Shown here: positions 10,351 to 18,307 of the stretch, in pieces | Layout of the letters: the number at the start of each line of letters is the position of its first letter | How positions within the stretch are numbered: position 1 is the first letter of the stretch | Assembly: GCF_015680405.1 (NCBI RefSeq) | Contig: NZ_JADLJS010000008.1 | Location: 1-64,000 of the forward strand | Source: Pseudomonas pudica | GTDB lineage: Bacteria > Pseudomonadota > Gammaproteobacteria > Pseudomonadales > Pseudomonadaceae | Direction of reading: 5' to 3' | Length of the DNA: 64,000 bases | The notes under the pieces: generated by a model | Seen by the model: only the letters and a program-made list of their open reading frames with translations | Told to the model about the DNA's origin: nothing | Database searches by the model: none | Position numbers and translations under genes: made by a program

Positions 10351-10944
10351 ATGACCGAATTCACTCTGAACGCCCAAGCGCGTACTGACCTGGGGAAAGG
10401 TGCGAGCCGCCGCCTGCGTCACTCCGCGAACATCCCAGCCGTTGTCTACGGTGGTAACCAGGACGCCCAGTCCCTGACCATCCTGGCCAAGGAAATCACC
10501 AAACTGTTCGAAAACGAGGCTGCCTTCAGCCACGTTCTGGAACTGAACGTCGACGGCGCCAAGCAAAACGTCGTGGTCAAGGCTCTGCAGCGCCACCCGG
10601 CAAAAGGTTTCATCATGCACGCCGACTTCGTTCGCGTCGTTGCTGGCCAGAAACTGACCGCCAAGGTACCGGTTCACTTCATCAACGAAGAAGCCCCGGT
10701 CAAGAAAGGCGGCGAGATCTCCCACGTAGAAGCCGAGATCGAAGTTTCCTGCGAAGCCAAAGACCTGCCTGAGTTCATCGAAGTCGACCTGGCCAACGCT
10801 GAAATCGGCACCATCATCCACCTGTCGGACCTGAAAGCTCCGAAAGGCGTAGAGTTCGTAGCTCTGGCCCACGGTGATGACAAAGCTGTTGCCAACGTTC
10901 ACGCTCCACGCGTTGCTCCAGAAGCAGAAGGCGCTGCCGAGTAA
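10351..10944 (+). CDS. rplY: 50S ribosomal protein L25 (general stress protein Ctc type)
   Basis: Binds 5S rRNA in the large subunit. At 197 aa it is the long two-domain form: N-terminal L25 domain ([34 protein letters not shown]) plus the C-terminal TL5/Ctc domain ([20 protein letters not shown]). The start at 10351 has GGAG at the right distance (TTTTGGAGAAACAAAATG). The frame is open upstream, but that part overlaps the prs terminator and is rejected. Followed by pth and ychF. Confidence 0.95.
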   Translation: MTEFTLNAQARTDLGKGASRRLRHSANIPAVVYGGNQDAQSLTILAKEITKLFENEAAFSHVLELNVDGAKQNVVVKALQRHPAKGFIMHADFVRVVAGQKLTAKVPVHFINEEAPVKKGGEISHVEAEIEVSCEAKDLPEFIEVDLANAEIGTIIHLSDLKAPKGVEFVALAHGDDKAVANVHAPRVAPEAEGAAE

Positions 10945-11023
10945 TCCACTCGCACGCCGGCGTTGATCGGGTTACAGTGCCGCGCGCCCTGTAACCCACC
11001 AACTCCAAGGAAGAGCCCCTGAC

Positions 11024-11608
11024 GTGACCGCCATCCAGTTGATCGTCGGCCTGGGTAACCCCGGCCCCGAATACGAACAGACCCGGCATAACGCAGGGGC
11101 TCTTTTCGTTGAACGCATTGCCAGCGCCCAGCGCGTCTCGTTGACCGCTGACCGCAAGTATTTCGGCCTGACGGCTAAGTTCAGCCATCAGGGCAACGAC
11201 GTTCGTCTGCTCATCCCCACCACCTACATGAACCGTAGCGGCCAGTCCGTGGCGGCCTTGGCCAATTTCTTCCGCATCAAGCCGGAAGCGATCCTGGTGG
11301 CGCATGACGAACTCGACCTGCCCCCAGGCGTCGCCAAGCTCAAGCGCGGCGGTGGCCATGGTGGGCACAACGGCCTGCGCGACATCATCGCGCAGCTCGG
11401 CAACCAGAACGACTTCCACCGCCTGCGGCTTGGCATCGGCCACCCGGGCGACGCCAAACTGGTCTCCAACTTCGTCCTGGGCCGCGCGCCGCGCGCCGAG
11501 CAGGAGAAGCTCGACGCCAGCATCGATTTTGCCCTCGGCGTGCTGCCGGACGTGCTTGCCGGCGACTTCGCCAAGGCGATGCGCGAGCTGCACAGCCAGA
11601 AGGCCTGA
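11024..11608 (+). CDS. pth: Peptidyl-tRNA hydrolase
   Basis: Cleaves peptidyl-tRNAs released from stalled ribosomes. It starts at GTG 11024 behind CCAAGGAAGAG. Visible motifs are [19 protein letters not shown] (catalytic His in TRHNAG), [10 protein letters not shown], and HDELDLPPG with [11 protein letters not shown]. Length 194 aa is normal. It precedes ychF by 24 bases, the usual rplY-pth-ychF order. Confidence 0.96.
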
Positions 11609-11632
11609 TTTCCTTTAGAGAGGGGAATACCC

Positions 11633-12733
11633 ATGGGTTTCAATTGCGGCATCGTCGGCCTGCCCAACGTCGGCAAGTCCACCCTGTTCAACGCCCTGAC
11701 CAAGTCTGGCATCGCGGCGGAGAACTTCCCCTTCTGCACCATCGAGCCTAACAGCGGCATCGTGCCGATGCCCGATGCGCGCTTGAATGCACTGGCTGAG
11801 ATCGTCAAGCCAAACCGCATTTTGCCGACCACCATGGAGTTCGTGGACATCGCCGGCCTGGTGGCTGGTGCCTCGAAAGGCGAAGGCCTGGGCAACAAGT
11901 TCCTCGCCAACATCCGCGAGACCGACGCCATTGCCCACGTGGTGCGCTGCTTCGAAGACGAGAACGTGATCCACGTTTCCAACAGCGTCGACCCCAAGCG
12001 TGACATCGAGATCATCGACCTCGAACTGATCTTCGCTGACCTCGACAGCTGCGAGAAGCAGCTGCAGAAGGTTGCCCGCAACGCCAAGGGCGGCGACAAG
12101 GAAGCCCTGGCGCAGAAGGCCATCCTCGAGCAATTGATCCCGCATTTCACCGAAGGCAAGCCTGCGCGCAGCCTGATGAAGAACATGAGCGCCGAAGACA
12201 AGGCGGTCATCCGCGGCTTCCACCTGCTGACCAGCAAGCCGGTCATGTACATCGCCAACGTGGCCGAAGACGGCTTCGACAACAACCCGCACCTGGACGT
12301 GGTCAAGGCCATCGCCGAGGAAGAAGGCGCGGTGGTTGTGCCGGTGTGCAACAAGATCGAAGCGGAAATCGCCGAGCTGGAAGATGGCGAAGAGAAGGAC
12401 ATGTTCCTCGAGGCCCTGGGCCTGGAAGAGCCTGGCCTGAACCGCGTTATCCGCGCTGGTTACGAGCTGCTGAACCTGCAGACCTACTTCACTGCCGGCG
12501 TGCAGGAAGTACGCGCCTGGACCGTGCGCGTCGGTGCCACTGCACCACAAGCCGCTGGCGTGATCCACACCGACTTCGAAAAAGGCTTCATCCGCGCTGA
12601 AGTGGTGGCCTATGACGACTTCATCCAGTTCAAGGGTGAGAGCGGTGCCAAGGAAGCCGGTAAATGGCGTTTGGAAGGCAAGGACTACATCGTCAAGGAC
12701 GGTGACGTGATGCACTTCCGCTTCAACGTCTGA
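11633..12733 (+). CDS. ychF: Redox-regulated ATPase/GTPase YchF (OBG family), intact copy
   Basis: OLA1/YchF P-loop protein that binds ATP and ribosomes. [14 protein letters not shown] (Walker A), [20 protein letters not shown] (switch region), NKIEAE and the C-terminal TGS domain ending VMHFRFNV are all present at the normal 366 aa. Start 11633 lies behind GAGAGGGGA. Its last 585 bases are duplicated at 15696-16280. The stop here is TGA, read with the first bases of the inserted DNA (TC-TGA), whereas the downstream copy ends TC-TAA; the protein sequence is not changed. The downstream sequence is AT-rich foreign DNA, not the usual terminator. Confidence 0.95.
   Translation: MGFNCGIVGLPNVGKSTLFNALTKSGIAAENFPFCTIEPNSGIVPMPDARLNALAEIVKPNRILPTTMEFVDIAGLVAGASKGEGLGNKFLANIRETDAIAHVVRCFEDENVIHVSNSVDPKRDIEIIDLELIFADLDSCEKQLQKVARNAKGGDKEALAQKAILEQLIPHFTEGKPARSLMKNMSAEDKAVIRGFHLLTSKPVMYIANVAEDGFDNNPHLDVVKAIAEEEGAVVVPVCNKIEAEIAELEDGEEKDMFLEALGLEEPGLNRVIRAGYELLNLQTYFTAGVQEVRAWTVRVGATAPQAAGVIHTDFEKGFIRAEVVAYDDFIQFKGESGAKEAGKWRLEGKDYIVKDGDVMHFRFNV
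12147..12731 (+). repeat. 585-bp direct repeat, left copy (3' part of intact ychF)
   Basis: The stretch from TCACCGAAGG to TTCAACGTCT is repeated at 15696-16280 with no difference that I can find; all three reading frames I compared are the same. The two copies are 3,549 bases apart and enclose a unique 2,964-bp insert (12732-15695). Confidence 0.93.
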
Positions 12734-12750
12734 TACAAATTATTAATTAT

Positions 12751-12814
12751 CGTAGCTGACATCTCTAGCTATGATTACTGCAATCAACAGAGAGCACCTG
12801 CTCTCTGTTTTTTT
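12751..12814 (+). ncRNA. Candidate AvcI-like antitoxin RNA or leader: two hairpins upstream of the deaminase gene
   Basis: Between the ychF stop and the deaminase start (113 bases) are two stem-loops. The first has arms CGTAGCT and AGCTATG (12751-12757 / 12767-12773, one G-U pair). The second has arms ACAGAGAGC and GCTCTCTGT (12787-12795 / 12800-12808, loop ACCT) followed by seven T residues, an intrinsic-terminator shape. In Vibrio the homologous deaminase AvcD is preceded by the small inhibitory RNA AvcI. Position and compactness fit such a role, but the second hairpin could simply be a terminator for ychF. I see no strong promoter; TATGAT at 12770 is only a weak -10 candidate. Confidence 0.4.
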
Positions 12815-12846
12815 AACAAAATTTTGACGCCCGAAGGGAAATTGGC

Positions 12847-14478
12847 ATGTCAGTTGCTAGAGAATTAAAAAAAGAAGCCTCAAATGACACAGGCACTGGC
12901 GCCAGTACAGTTCTTAAAGGACTTATATCGAAAGAGTTGATTTTTGGCGTCGTAGGGCCAGTAGGCTCAGGGACAAGCTGGGTCGCAGCGGCTCTTAGCG
13001 AGCAGCTTAAAAAGGGACATAAAGATTCTGAAGTATACACGATCAAGGCAAGTGAAGTCCTTGAGATGTGGGCTCTTGAGCAAGGAATGCCAATCGATAG
13101 AAGTTCTAGCCTCACCCGAGCGACCGCCCTCCAAGATATTGGAGATAAAATTCGCGAGGGGGATACCGCAGGTGTATCAGTACTTCTTATGTCAAGCATC
13201 CAACAAAAGCGTGATGCTTCTATTGCTTTATTGAAAGACAAAGCTGGCGACAACAAGACTAGAATCTATATCTTAGACTCTTTGAAGCACCCTGCTGAAG
13301 TAGCCCTATTGCGCAGCGTATATCAAGAGGCTTTTTGCTTGATCGGCGTGGTGTGTGAAAATGACAAACGAGAAGCTCGACTAACAGATAGAAAGTGCGT
13401 AGATTCGAAAGCTGACCTAGTAAGAGATTTCGTTAACCGGGACCAAGACTCCGGCCTAGATCACGGTCAAAAGGTCGCAGACACTTTCCATCTTTCAGAT
13501 TTTTTTGTTGATAACACACCTGAGCGCTTCATTGATATAGACGGCCTGAAGGAAGAAAATCCGGACTGGGATGTCAACGAGCAACTTGGTCGCCTTATAG
13601 ATATTCTCAGCCATCAAAAGATCGTTCGACCTTCTGCGAGTGAAACAGGAATGTTTCATGCGTATGGCGCTCAGATGACAAGCTCATGTTTATCTCGCCA
13701 AGTTGGTGCGGCGCTGACTGACCGTTTCGGCAATATTGTATCTACCGGTACAAACGAAGTTCCAAATGCTGGCGGTGGTGTCTATGGCGAAAATGACAAT
13801 TTCCCGAACGGGTTCGAAAGAGAAGATCATCGATGCTCTGTTAGTAATAAATACTGCAGTAGCAATCGCGAGCAAGACGACATCATTCATGATCTAATCA
13901 ACACCATCCCCGAGCTCGAGAAGACAGAGTTCCAAAAGTTAAAGAAACAGCTGAAAAGCACAAGAATTGGTAAGTTATTGGAATTTAGCCGGGCCGTCCA
14001 TGCAGAAATGGATGCACTTCTTAGCGCAGGCCGAAAAGGTCATTCGACAGTTGGCGGAAAACTTTACGTCACTACGTTTCCATGCCACTACTGTGCTCGC
14101 CATATAGTCTCGGCAGGAATCGACGAGGTTCAATACATTGAACCATACCCCAAAAGCCTTGCTTTCAAACTTCATGGCGATGCAATCGCGCAGACCACGC
14201 AAGAATGGATCGCACCCAGCAACATAATTGCCAAACTATCGTCAATAACCAATACAAATGAAGAACTTGCTATTACACAAATAAAGGTACTTTTCAAGCC
14301 TTTCACGGGTGTAGCACCACGTATGTATCGTTTAGCATTTATGAAAAATCGCTCTTTGAAATCGAAAACTGGCGATATGGAAATCGGCGAACCCGACTGG
14401 GCATCTGGACTTCTTCGCGTGAGTTATCAGGAAGTTGAAAAACGACTGATTACAAATAGCAAACCGGAACAACCATGA
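12847..14478 (+). CDS. avcD: Anti-phage dCTP/dCMP deaminase (AvcD/DCD type): P-loop kinase-like plus cytidine-deaminase fusion
   Basis: 543-aa cytoplasmic protein. Residues about 30-250 form a P-loop nucleotide kinase-like domain with Walker A GPVGSGTS (37-44). Residues about 268-500 form a deoxycytidylate deaminase domain with NEVPNAGGGVYG (303-314) and the zinc/catalytic set H385-A-E387 and P412-C413-x2-C416. This fusion is that of the published anti-phage deaminases (Vibrio AvcD; E. coli DCD), which convert dCTP/dCMP to dUTP/dUMP after infection and starve phage replication of nucleotides. Start 12847 has AAGGGAA upstream. Base use is much richer in A+T than the flanking genes. Its stop overlaps the next gene by ATGA. 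Assignment by domain order is strong; activity here is inferred. Confidence 0.9.
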   Translation: MSVARELKKEASNDTGTGASTVLKGLISKELIFGVVGPVGSGTSWVAAALSEQLKKGHKDSEVYTIKASEVLEMWALEQGMPIDRSSSLTRATALQDIGDKIREGDTAGVSVLLMSSIQQKRDASIALLKDKAGDNKTRIYILDSLKHPAEVALLRSVYQEAFCLIGVVCENDKREARLTDRKCVDSKADLVRDFVNRDQDSGLDHGQKVADTFHLSDFFVDNTPERFIDIDGLKEENPDWDVNEQLGRLIDILSHQKIVRPSASETGMFHAYGAQMTSSCLSRQVGAALTDRFGNIVSTGTNEVPNAGGGVYGENDNFPNGFEREDHRCSVSNKYCSSNREQDDIIHDLINTIPELEKTEFQKLKKQLKSTRIGKLLEFSRAVHAEMDALLSAGRKGHSTVGGKLYVTTFPCHYCARHIVSAGIDEVQYIEPYPKSLAFKLHGDAIAQTTQEWIAPSNIIAKLSSITNTNEELAITQIKVLFKPFTGVAPRMYRLAFMKNRSLKSKTGDMEIGEPDWASGLLRVSYQEVEKRLITNSKPEQP

Positions 14479-15032
14479 AACACAGAAGCTTTTCCAGAAA
14501 CCTCTACAAAGTGGCATCAAATGATGCCACTTACTATGCTAGCTTTCAGGGGAATGAAATGCATAGCAACGTAGAATTTCGCCCCATGGGTGACACTCTG
14601 GTTTTTTTGAAAGAATCTGAAATCTCGGACAAACAAGCCTTCGTTAAGCTTGCAGAAAAAATTAACCCATTATATCTAATAGACCTTAGATCAGTTCAAC
14701 GCCTAGATGTCATAGCCGGATCCAGACCTAAAGCCTTCAAACTTTTTGACAACTTCAAAATTAAGTATCTAGATTTTTATGGCAGATCAAACTACAAAAG
14801 CGACGATTGCATTTCAATCGAAAATGCGCTCATATCTTATTTAGAGCAACTACTACCAGACCGTTGCGAGCGCGTCCGACCATTTGTGATAATCTTCGAC
14901 GATGATACTTTACTCCAAACCATGAAGCAAAATCTTCCTGAAAGGCTTCACAATAGCAAGAAATGTATAAATGATTTCAAAATCGCAGAATACAAGTCTG
15001 GCTTTCTATCAATTCATCCTTCAATTGCATGA
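14475..15032 (+). CDS. Uncharacterised protein translationally coupled to the anti-phage deaminase
   Basis: 185-aa protein, no recognised family. The start overlaps the deaminase stop (ATGA) and I see no good Shine-Dalgarno sequence of its own, so translation is probably coupled. Base use is AT-rich like the deaminase gene. No signal peptide or membrane helix is visible. The centre has alternating beta/alpha-looking segments (NPLYLIDLRSVQRLDV, IKYLDFYGRSN) and a hydrophobic strand ending in acids (VRPFVIIFDDDTLL, near residue 140). It resembles no nuclease or kinase motif I know. By position it may be a regulator, sensor or second effector of the deaminase system; equally it may be unrelated cargo. 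Confidence 0.75.
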   Translation: MKHRSFSRNLYKVASNDATYYASFQGNEMHSNVEFRPMGDTLVFLKESEISDKQAFVKLAEKINPLYLIDLRSVQRLDVIAGSRPKAFKLFDNFKIKYLDFYGRSNYKSDDCISIENALISYLEQLLPDRCERVRPFVIIFDDDTLLQTMKQNLPERLHNSKKCINDFKIAEYKSGFLSIHPSIA

Positions 15033-15049
15033 AATTTTCAACTTCATTA

Positions 15050-15102
15050 CTGAAGCACTGCAATCATTAAACTATAACAGTTTTTTGACTGCACTGCTTC
15101 AG
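15050..15102. repeat. Inverted repeat downstream of the defence gene pair
   Basis: Arms CTGAAGCACTGCA (15050-15062) and TGCACTGCTTCAG (15090-15102) are complementary except for one position and enclose a 27-base AT-rich loop containing six T residues. It could be a transcription terminator for the operon, although no T-tract follows the right arm, or a protein-binding or recombination site. It lies near the point where AT-rich sequence gives way to GC-rich Pseudomonas-like sequence. Confidence 0.55.
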
Positions 15103-15164
15103 CATGCCCCCTCCTTCAGCCTTTGTACTTATATGCGCCATTCAACCAGGAATTGTTAGTTTAT

Positions 15165-15415
15165 CTAACCGGCCTCGCGACTCAGCACCAGGTCAGCCAA
15201 CGCCCTTCCCATCTGCACGTTATGCACACTGTTGACTAGCATCCCGAGCCCGGCTCGCCGGCATTGCCGCAGATGTATTCGTCGAGGGTATCTTCGATGC
15301 CACATAGCAACTGGATAACATAGAGCAGTGCCTCGGGCGAGGGCATGTCTTTGTTGATGGTGTAGAACGGATGGGATTTAACTTCACGGATGGATTGGGA
15401 ACAAGCTTCTTCATG
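15165..15415 (-). pseudogene. Frameshifted small Pseudomonas protein (DUF3077-like, tentative)
   Basis: Starting at ATG 15415 the frame reads MKKLVPNPSVKLNPI and then loses sense. One frame over, the same DNA reads FYTINKDMPSPEALLYVIQL then LCGIEDTLDEYICGNAGEPG. After a second shift it reads MLVNSVHNVQMGRALADLVL and SREAG to a stop at 15165. Joined, the three pieces make a coherent protein of about 83 aa resembling the small conserved proteins common in P. putida (MKKxVPxP start, SPEALxxV core). Two frameshifts make it a pseudogene unless they are sequencing errors. Family name is from memory of the pattern and is tentative. Confidence 0.65.
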
Positions 15416-15450
15416 ATGATTTCTCCGAGTTCAGTATGCGGAGCTTTCAC

Positions 15451-15655
15451 CCTTTCCCTCTCACAGAATCAGGGTGGCAGCCGATCGCGGGGTGAGAGAC
15501 CGGCGAACATCGGAATTCCGGCCAGGCCGAAGCCTGCCCACGAAAGGCTGCCATTAAACTGGCACGATGCACTGCCGGGCTCTCACACCCGGTCGTCTAA
15601 CTGCGACGACCCGGGGAAATTAGCCCTGATGCACAAAGAAACGGCAGCGGCGTGC
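15451..15655. other. GC-rich, strongly structured non-coding segment
   Basis: About 200 bases without a gene but dense in nested inverted repeats: CTCTCAC (15458-15464) with GTGAGAG (15492-15498); GGCAGCC (15476-15482) with GGCTGCC (15546-15552); the hairpin CAGGC-CGAA-GCCTG (15523-15536); and CCCGGTCGTC/GACGACCCGGG near 15588-15615. It lies directly upstream of the minus-strand pseudogene, so it may be that gene's structured leader or an independent RNA. I cannot assign it to a named RNA family or decide its strand. Confidence 0.45.
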
Positions 15656-15691
15656 GTAGGATAATTCCCAAGCCATCTTGAGCTGAAGCAT

Positions 15692-16282
15692 TTGGTCACC
15701 GAAGGCAAGCCTGCGCGCAGCCTGATGAAGAACATGAGCGCCGAAGACAAGGCGGTCATCCGCGGCTTCCACCTGCTGACCAGCAAGCCGGTCATGTACA
15801 TCGCCAACGTGGCCGAAGACGGCTTCGACAACAACCCGCACCTGGACGTGGTCAAGGCCATCGCCGAGGAAGAAGGCGCGGTGGTTGTGCCGGTGTGCAA
15901 CAAGATCGAAGCGGAAATCGCCGAGCTGGAAGATGGCGAAGAGAAGGACATGTTCCTCGAGGCCCTGGGCCTGGAAGAGCCTGGCCTGAACCGCGTTATC
16001 CGCGCTGGTTACGAGCTGCTGAACCTGCAGACCTACTTCACTGCCGGCGTGCAGGAAGTACGCGCCTGGACCGTGCGCGTCGGTGCCACTGCACCACAAG
16101 CCGCTGGCGTGATCCACACCGACTTCGAAAAAGGCTTCATCCGCGCTGAAGTGGTGGCCTATGACGACTTCATCCAGTTCAAGGGTGAGAGCGGTGCCAA
16201 GGAAGCCGGTAAATGGCGTTTGGAAGGCAAGGACTACATCGTCAAGGACGGTGACGTGATGCACTTCCGCTTCAACGTCTAA
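15692..16282 (+). pseudogene. Duplicated 3' fragment of ychF
   Basis: Encodes the last 194 residues of YchF (from [14 protein letters not shown] to the end), with a possible TTG start at 15692 ([10 protein letters not shown]). It lacks the P-loop and switch regions, so it cannot be a working ATPase. It ends with the stop TAA and is followed by a good terminator, so this is probably the original 3' end of the chromosomal ychF and the intact copy upstream was completed by incoming DNA, or the reverse. Confidence 0.9.
15696..16280 (+). repeat. 585-bp direct repeat, right copy
   Basis: Partner of 12147-12731. The junction on its left is GCATTTGG|TCACCGAAGG, where the native ychF has CCGCATT|TCACCGAAGG. 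The junction on the right is TTCAACGTCT|AAGCGCC. No integrase, transposase or short target duplication accompanies it. Confidence 0.93.
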
Positions 16283-16304
16283 GCGCCAGACTGCAGTACC
16301 CGCA

Positions 16305-16343
16305 AACCCCTTGAGGCCAACGCCTCAAGGGGTTTTGTTTTTT
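16305..16343 (+). terminator. Rho-independent terminator (original ychF terminator)
   Basis: Stem AACCCCTTGAGGC pairs with GCCTCAAGGGGTT around a CAAC loop and runs into TTTTGTTTTTT. It follows the truncated ychF copy, leaving the intact copy separated from it by the insert. Confidence 0.92.
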
Positions 16344-16370
16344 CTGGCATCTGGCAAGCGGCACGCGCCC

Positions 16371-16545
16371 CCCTGTGGGAGCGGCTTTAGCCGCGAAGAA
16401 TCCAACGCAGTGGATGGCACCGGCTGCGCCGGTGTTCGCGGGCATGCCCGCTCCTACAGGTACCGCGCATTTTCTGGACATCGCATCAAACCTGCAGGAG
16501 CGGCCTTGTGTCGCGATAGGGCCGCAAAGCGGCCCCGAAATTCAG
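16371..16545. repeat. REP cluster between ychF fragment and sulP
   Basis: Three REP-like units: CTGTGGGAGCGGCTTTAGCC (from 16373), an inverted partner ending GCCCGCTCCTACAGG (to 16460), and a variant GGAGCGGCCTTGTGTCGCGA with GGGCCGCAAAGCGGCCCC (16498-16539). Apart from these and the ychF terminator, the roughly 300-base gap before sulP shows nothing. Confidence 0.75.
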
Positions 16546-16587
16546 CATCTAAGCTGTGATTCAGCACCCTCCCCTGGACGCACGCCC

Positions 16588-18300
16588 ATGCCTGAAAAAC
16601 CTCGCCTCGACTGGCAACGCTGGTTACCCGGCCTGGTCACCCTGCTTCATTACCAACCCGCCTGGCTGCCCAAAGACATCGCCGCAGGCCTGGTGCTCAC
16701 CACCATGCTGGTGCCGGTGGGCATCGCCTATGCCGAAGCGTCTGGCGTACCCGGCATCTACGGCCTGTACGCCACCATCATCCCGCTGCTGGCCTATGCA
16801 CTGTTCGGCCCCAGCCGCATCCTGGTGCTAGGCCCGGATTCGGCGCTGGCCGCGCCGATCCTGGCGGTGGTGGTGCAGTACGCCGCCAGCGACCCGCAAC
16901 GGGCAATCGCCATCGCCAGCATGATGGCCCTGGTGGCCGGGGCGTTCTGCGTGATCGCCGGTTTGCTGCGCCTGGGCTTCATCACAGAGTTGCTGTCCAA
17001 GCCGATCCGCTATGGCTACATGAACGGCATCGCCCTCACGGTGCTGATCAGCCAGTTGCCCAAACTGTTCGGCCTGTCGGTCGACAGCCAGGGCCCGCTG
17101 CGAGATACCTGGAACCTGATCCAGGCCTTGCTCGCCGGCCAGGGCCATTGGCCAAGCTTCGTGGTCGGCGGCGGTAGCCTGGCGCTGATCCTGCTGCTCA
17201 AGCCGTTCAAGCGCCTGCCGGGCATTCTCATTGCTGTGGTGCTGGCCACGCTGGCGGTGAGCCTGCTGGGGCTCGACCAGCAAGGCGTTAAAGTACTCGG
17301 CGAACTGCCCCAGGGGCTGCCCAGCTTCGTGTTCCCCTGGGTCAGCGATATCGACCTGGTGGAGGTGCTGCTCGGCGGCATCGCGGTGGCACTGGTGTCG
17401 TTCGCCGATACCAGCGTGCTGTCACGTTCCTACGCCGCGCGCATGAAGACCCCGGTCAACCCCAACCAGGAAATGTTCGGCCTGGGCGTGGCCAACCTGG
17501 CCTCGGGGCTGTTCCAGGGCATCCCCATCAGCAGCAGCTCGTCACGCACCCCCGTGGCCGAAGCGGCCGGCTCGCAGACCCAGCTCACCGGCATCATCGG
17601 CGCGCTGGCGGTGACGCTGTTGCTGCTGGTGGCGCCCAACCTGATGCAACACCTGCCCAACAGCGCCCTGGCGGCGGTGGTGATTGCCGCAGCGTTGGGC
17701 CTGTTCGAGTTCGCCGACCTCAAGCGCATCTTCCGCATGCAGCAATGGGAGTTCTGGCTGTCGTTCACCTGCTTCGTCGGTGTGGCGGTATTCGGGGCCA
17801 TTCCCGGTATCTGCATTGCCGTGGCGATATCGGTGATCGAGTTCCTGTGGGACGGCTGGCGGCCGCATCATGCAGTGCTGGGACGGGTGGATGGCACCCG
17901 CGGTTACCATGATGTGCAGCGTTATCCACAGGCCCGACGCATTCCGGGGCTGGTGCTGCTGCGTTGGGATGCGCCGCTGTTCTTTGCCAATGCCGAGCAG
18001 TTCCAGGGCACGGTGATGGCGGCGGTAGATGCATCGCCTACCCCGGTACAACGGCTGGTGATCGCGGCAGAGCCGGTGACCAGCATCGATATCACCTCGG
18101 CGGACATGCTCGCCGAACTGGACCGGGCACTGGAGGCGCGGGGGGTGGAGTTGCAGTTTGCCGAAATGAAGGACCCGGTAAAGGACAAGATGCGGCAGTT
18201 CGAGTTGTTCGAGCATATGGGAGAGTCGGCGTTTCATCCCACTGTTGGGGCAGCGGTTGATGCCTACCTGGAAGAGAGTGGGGTTGACTGGAAGCCCTAG
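16588..18300 (+). CDS. SulP-family inorganic anion transporter with STAS domain
   Basis: 570-aa inner-membrane transporter of the SLC26/SulP family (sulfate, bicarbonate or other anions). The signature near the N-terminus is LVLTTMLVPVGIAYAEASGV followed by GIYGLYATIIP and GPSRILVLGPDSALAAP. About a dozen hydrophobic segments follow, then a cytoplasmic STAS domain from about residue 440 (LVLLRWDAPLFFANAEQF; VTSIDITSADMLAEL). The start at 16588 (MPEKPRLDWQRW) was chosen because the upstream extension is REP sequence. Stands alone; the substrate cannot be read from sequence. Confidence 0.9.
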   Translation: MPEKPRLDWQRWLPGLVTLLHYQPAWLPKDIAAGLVLTTMLVPVGIAYAEASGVPGIYGLYATIIPLLAYALFGPSRILVLGPDSALAAPILAVVVQYAASDPQRAIAIASMMALVAGAFCVIAGLLRLGFITELLSKPIRYGYMNGIALTVLISQLPKLFGLSVDSQGPLRDTWNLIQALLAGQGHWPSFVVGGGSLALILLLKPFKRLPGILIAVVLATLAVSLLGLDQQGVKVLGELPQGLPSFVFPWVSDIDLVEVLLGGIAVALVSFADTSVLSRSYAARMKTPVNPNQEMFGLGVANLASGLFQGIPISSSSSRTPVAEAAGSQTQLTGIIGALAVTLLLLVAPNLMQHLPNSALAAVVIAAALGLFEFADLKRIFRMQQWEFWLSFTCFVGVAVFGAIPGICIAVAISVIEFLWDGWRPHHAVLGRVDGTRGYHDVQRYPQARRIPGLVLLRWDAPLFFANAEQFQGTVMAAVDASPTPVQRLVIAAEPVTSIDITSADMLAELDRALEARGVELQFAEMKDPVKDKMRQFELFEHMGESAFHPTVGAAVDAYLEESGVDWKP

Positions 18301-18307
18301 GTTTTCC

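Noticed and set aside
12787..12814. Treating the upstream hairpin of the deaminase gene only as the ychF terminator
   Set aside because: The typical ychF terminator is at 16305-16343 behind the fragment copy; the hairpin here belongs to the inserted DNA. A simple terminator role is still possible, so the RNA call is kept at low confidence.
14971..15159. 62-codon open frame after the unknown 185-aa gene
   Set aside because: It starts inside that gene, crosses the inverted repeat and shows no ribosome-binding site or coding character.
15692..16282. Second ychF copy as a functional gene
   Set aside because: It lacks the P-loop, switch regions and NTPase core; only the C-terminal portion remains.
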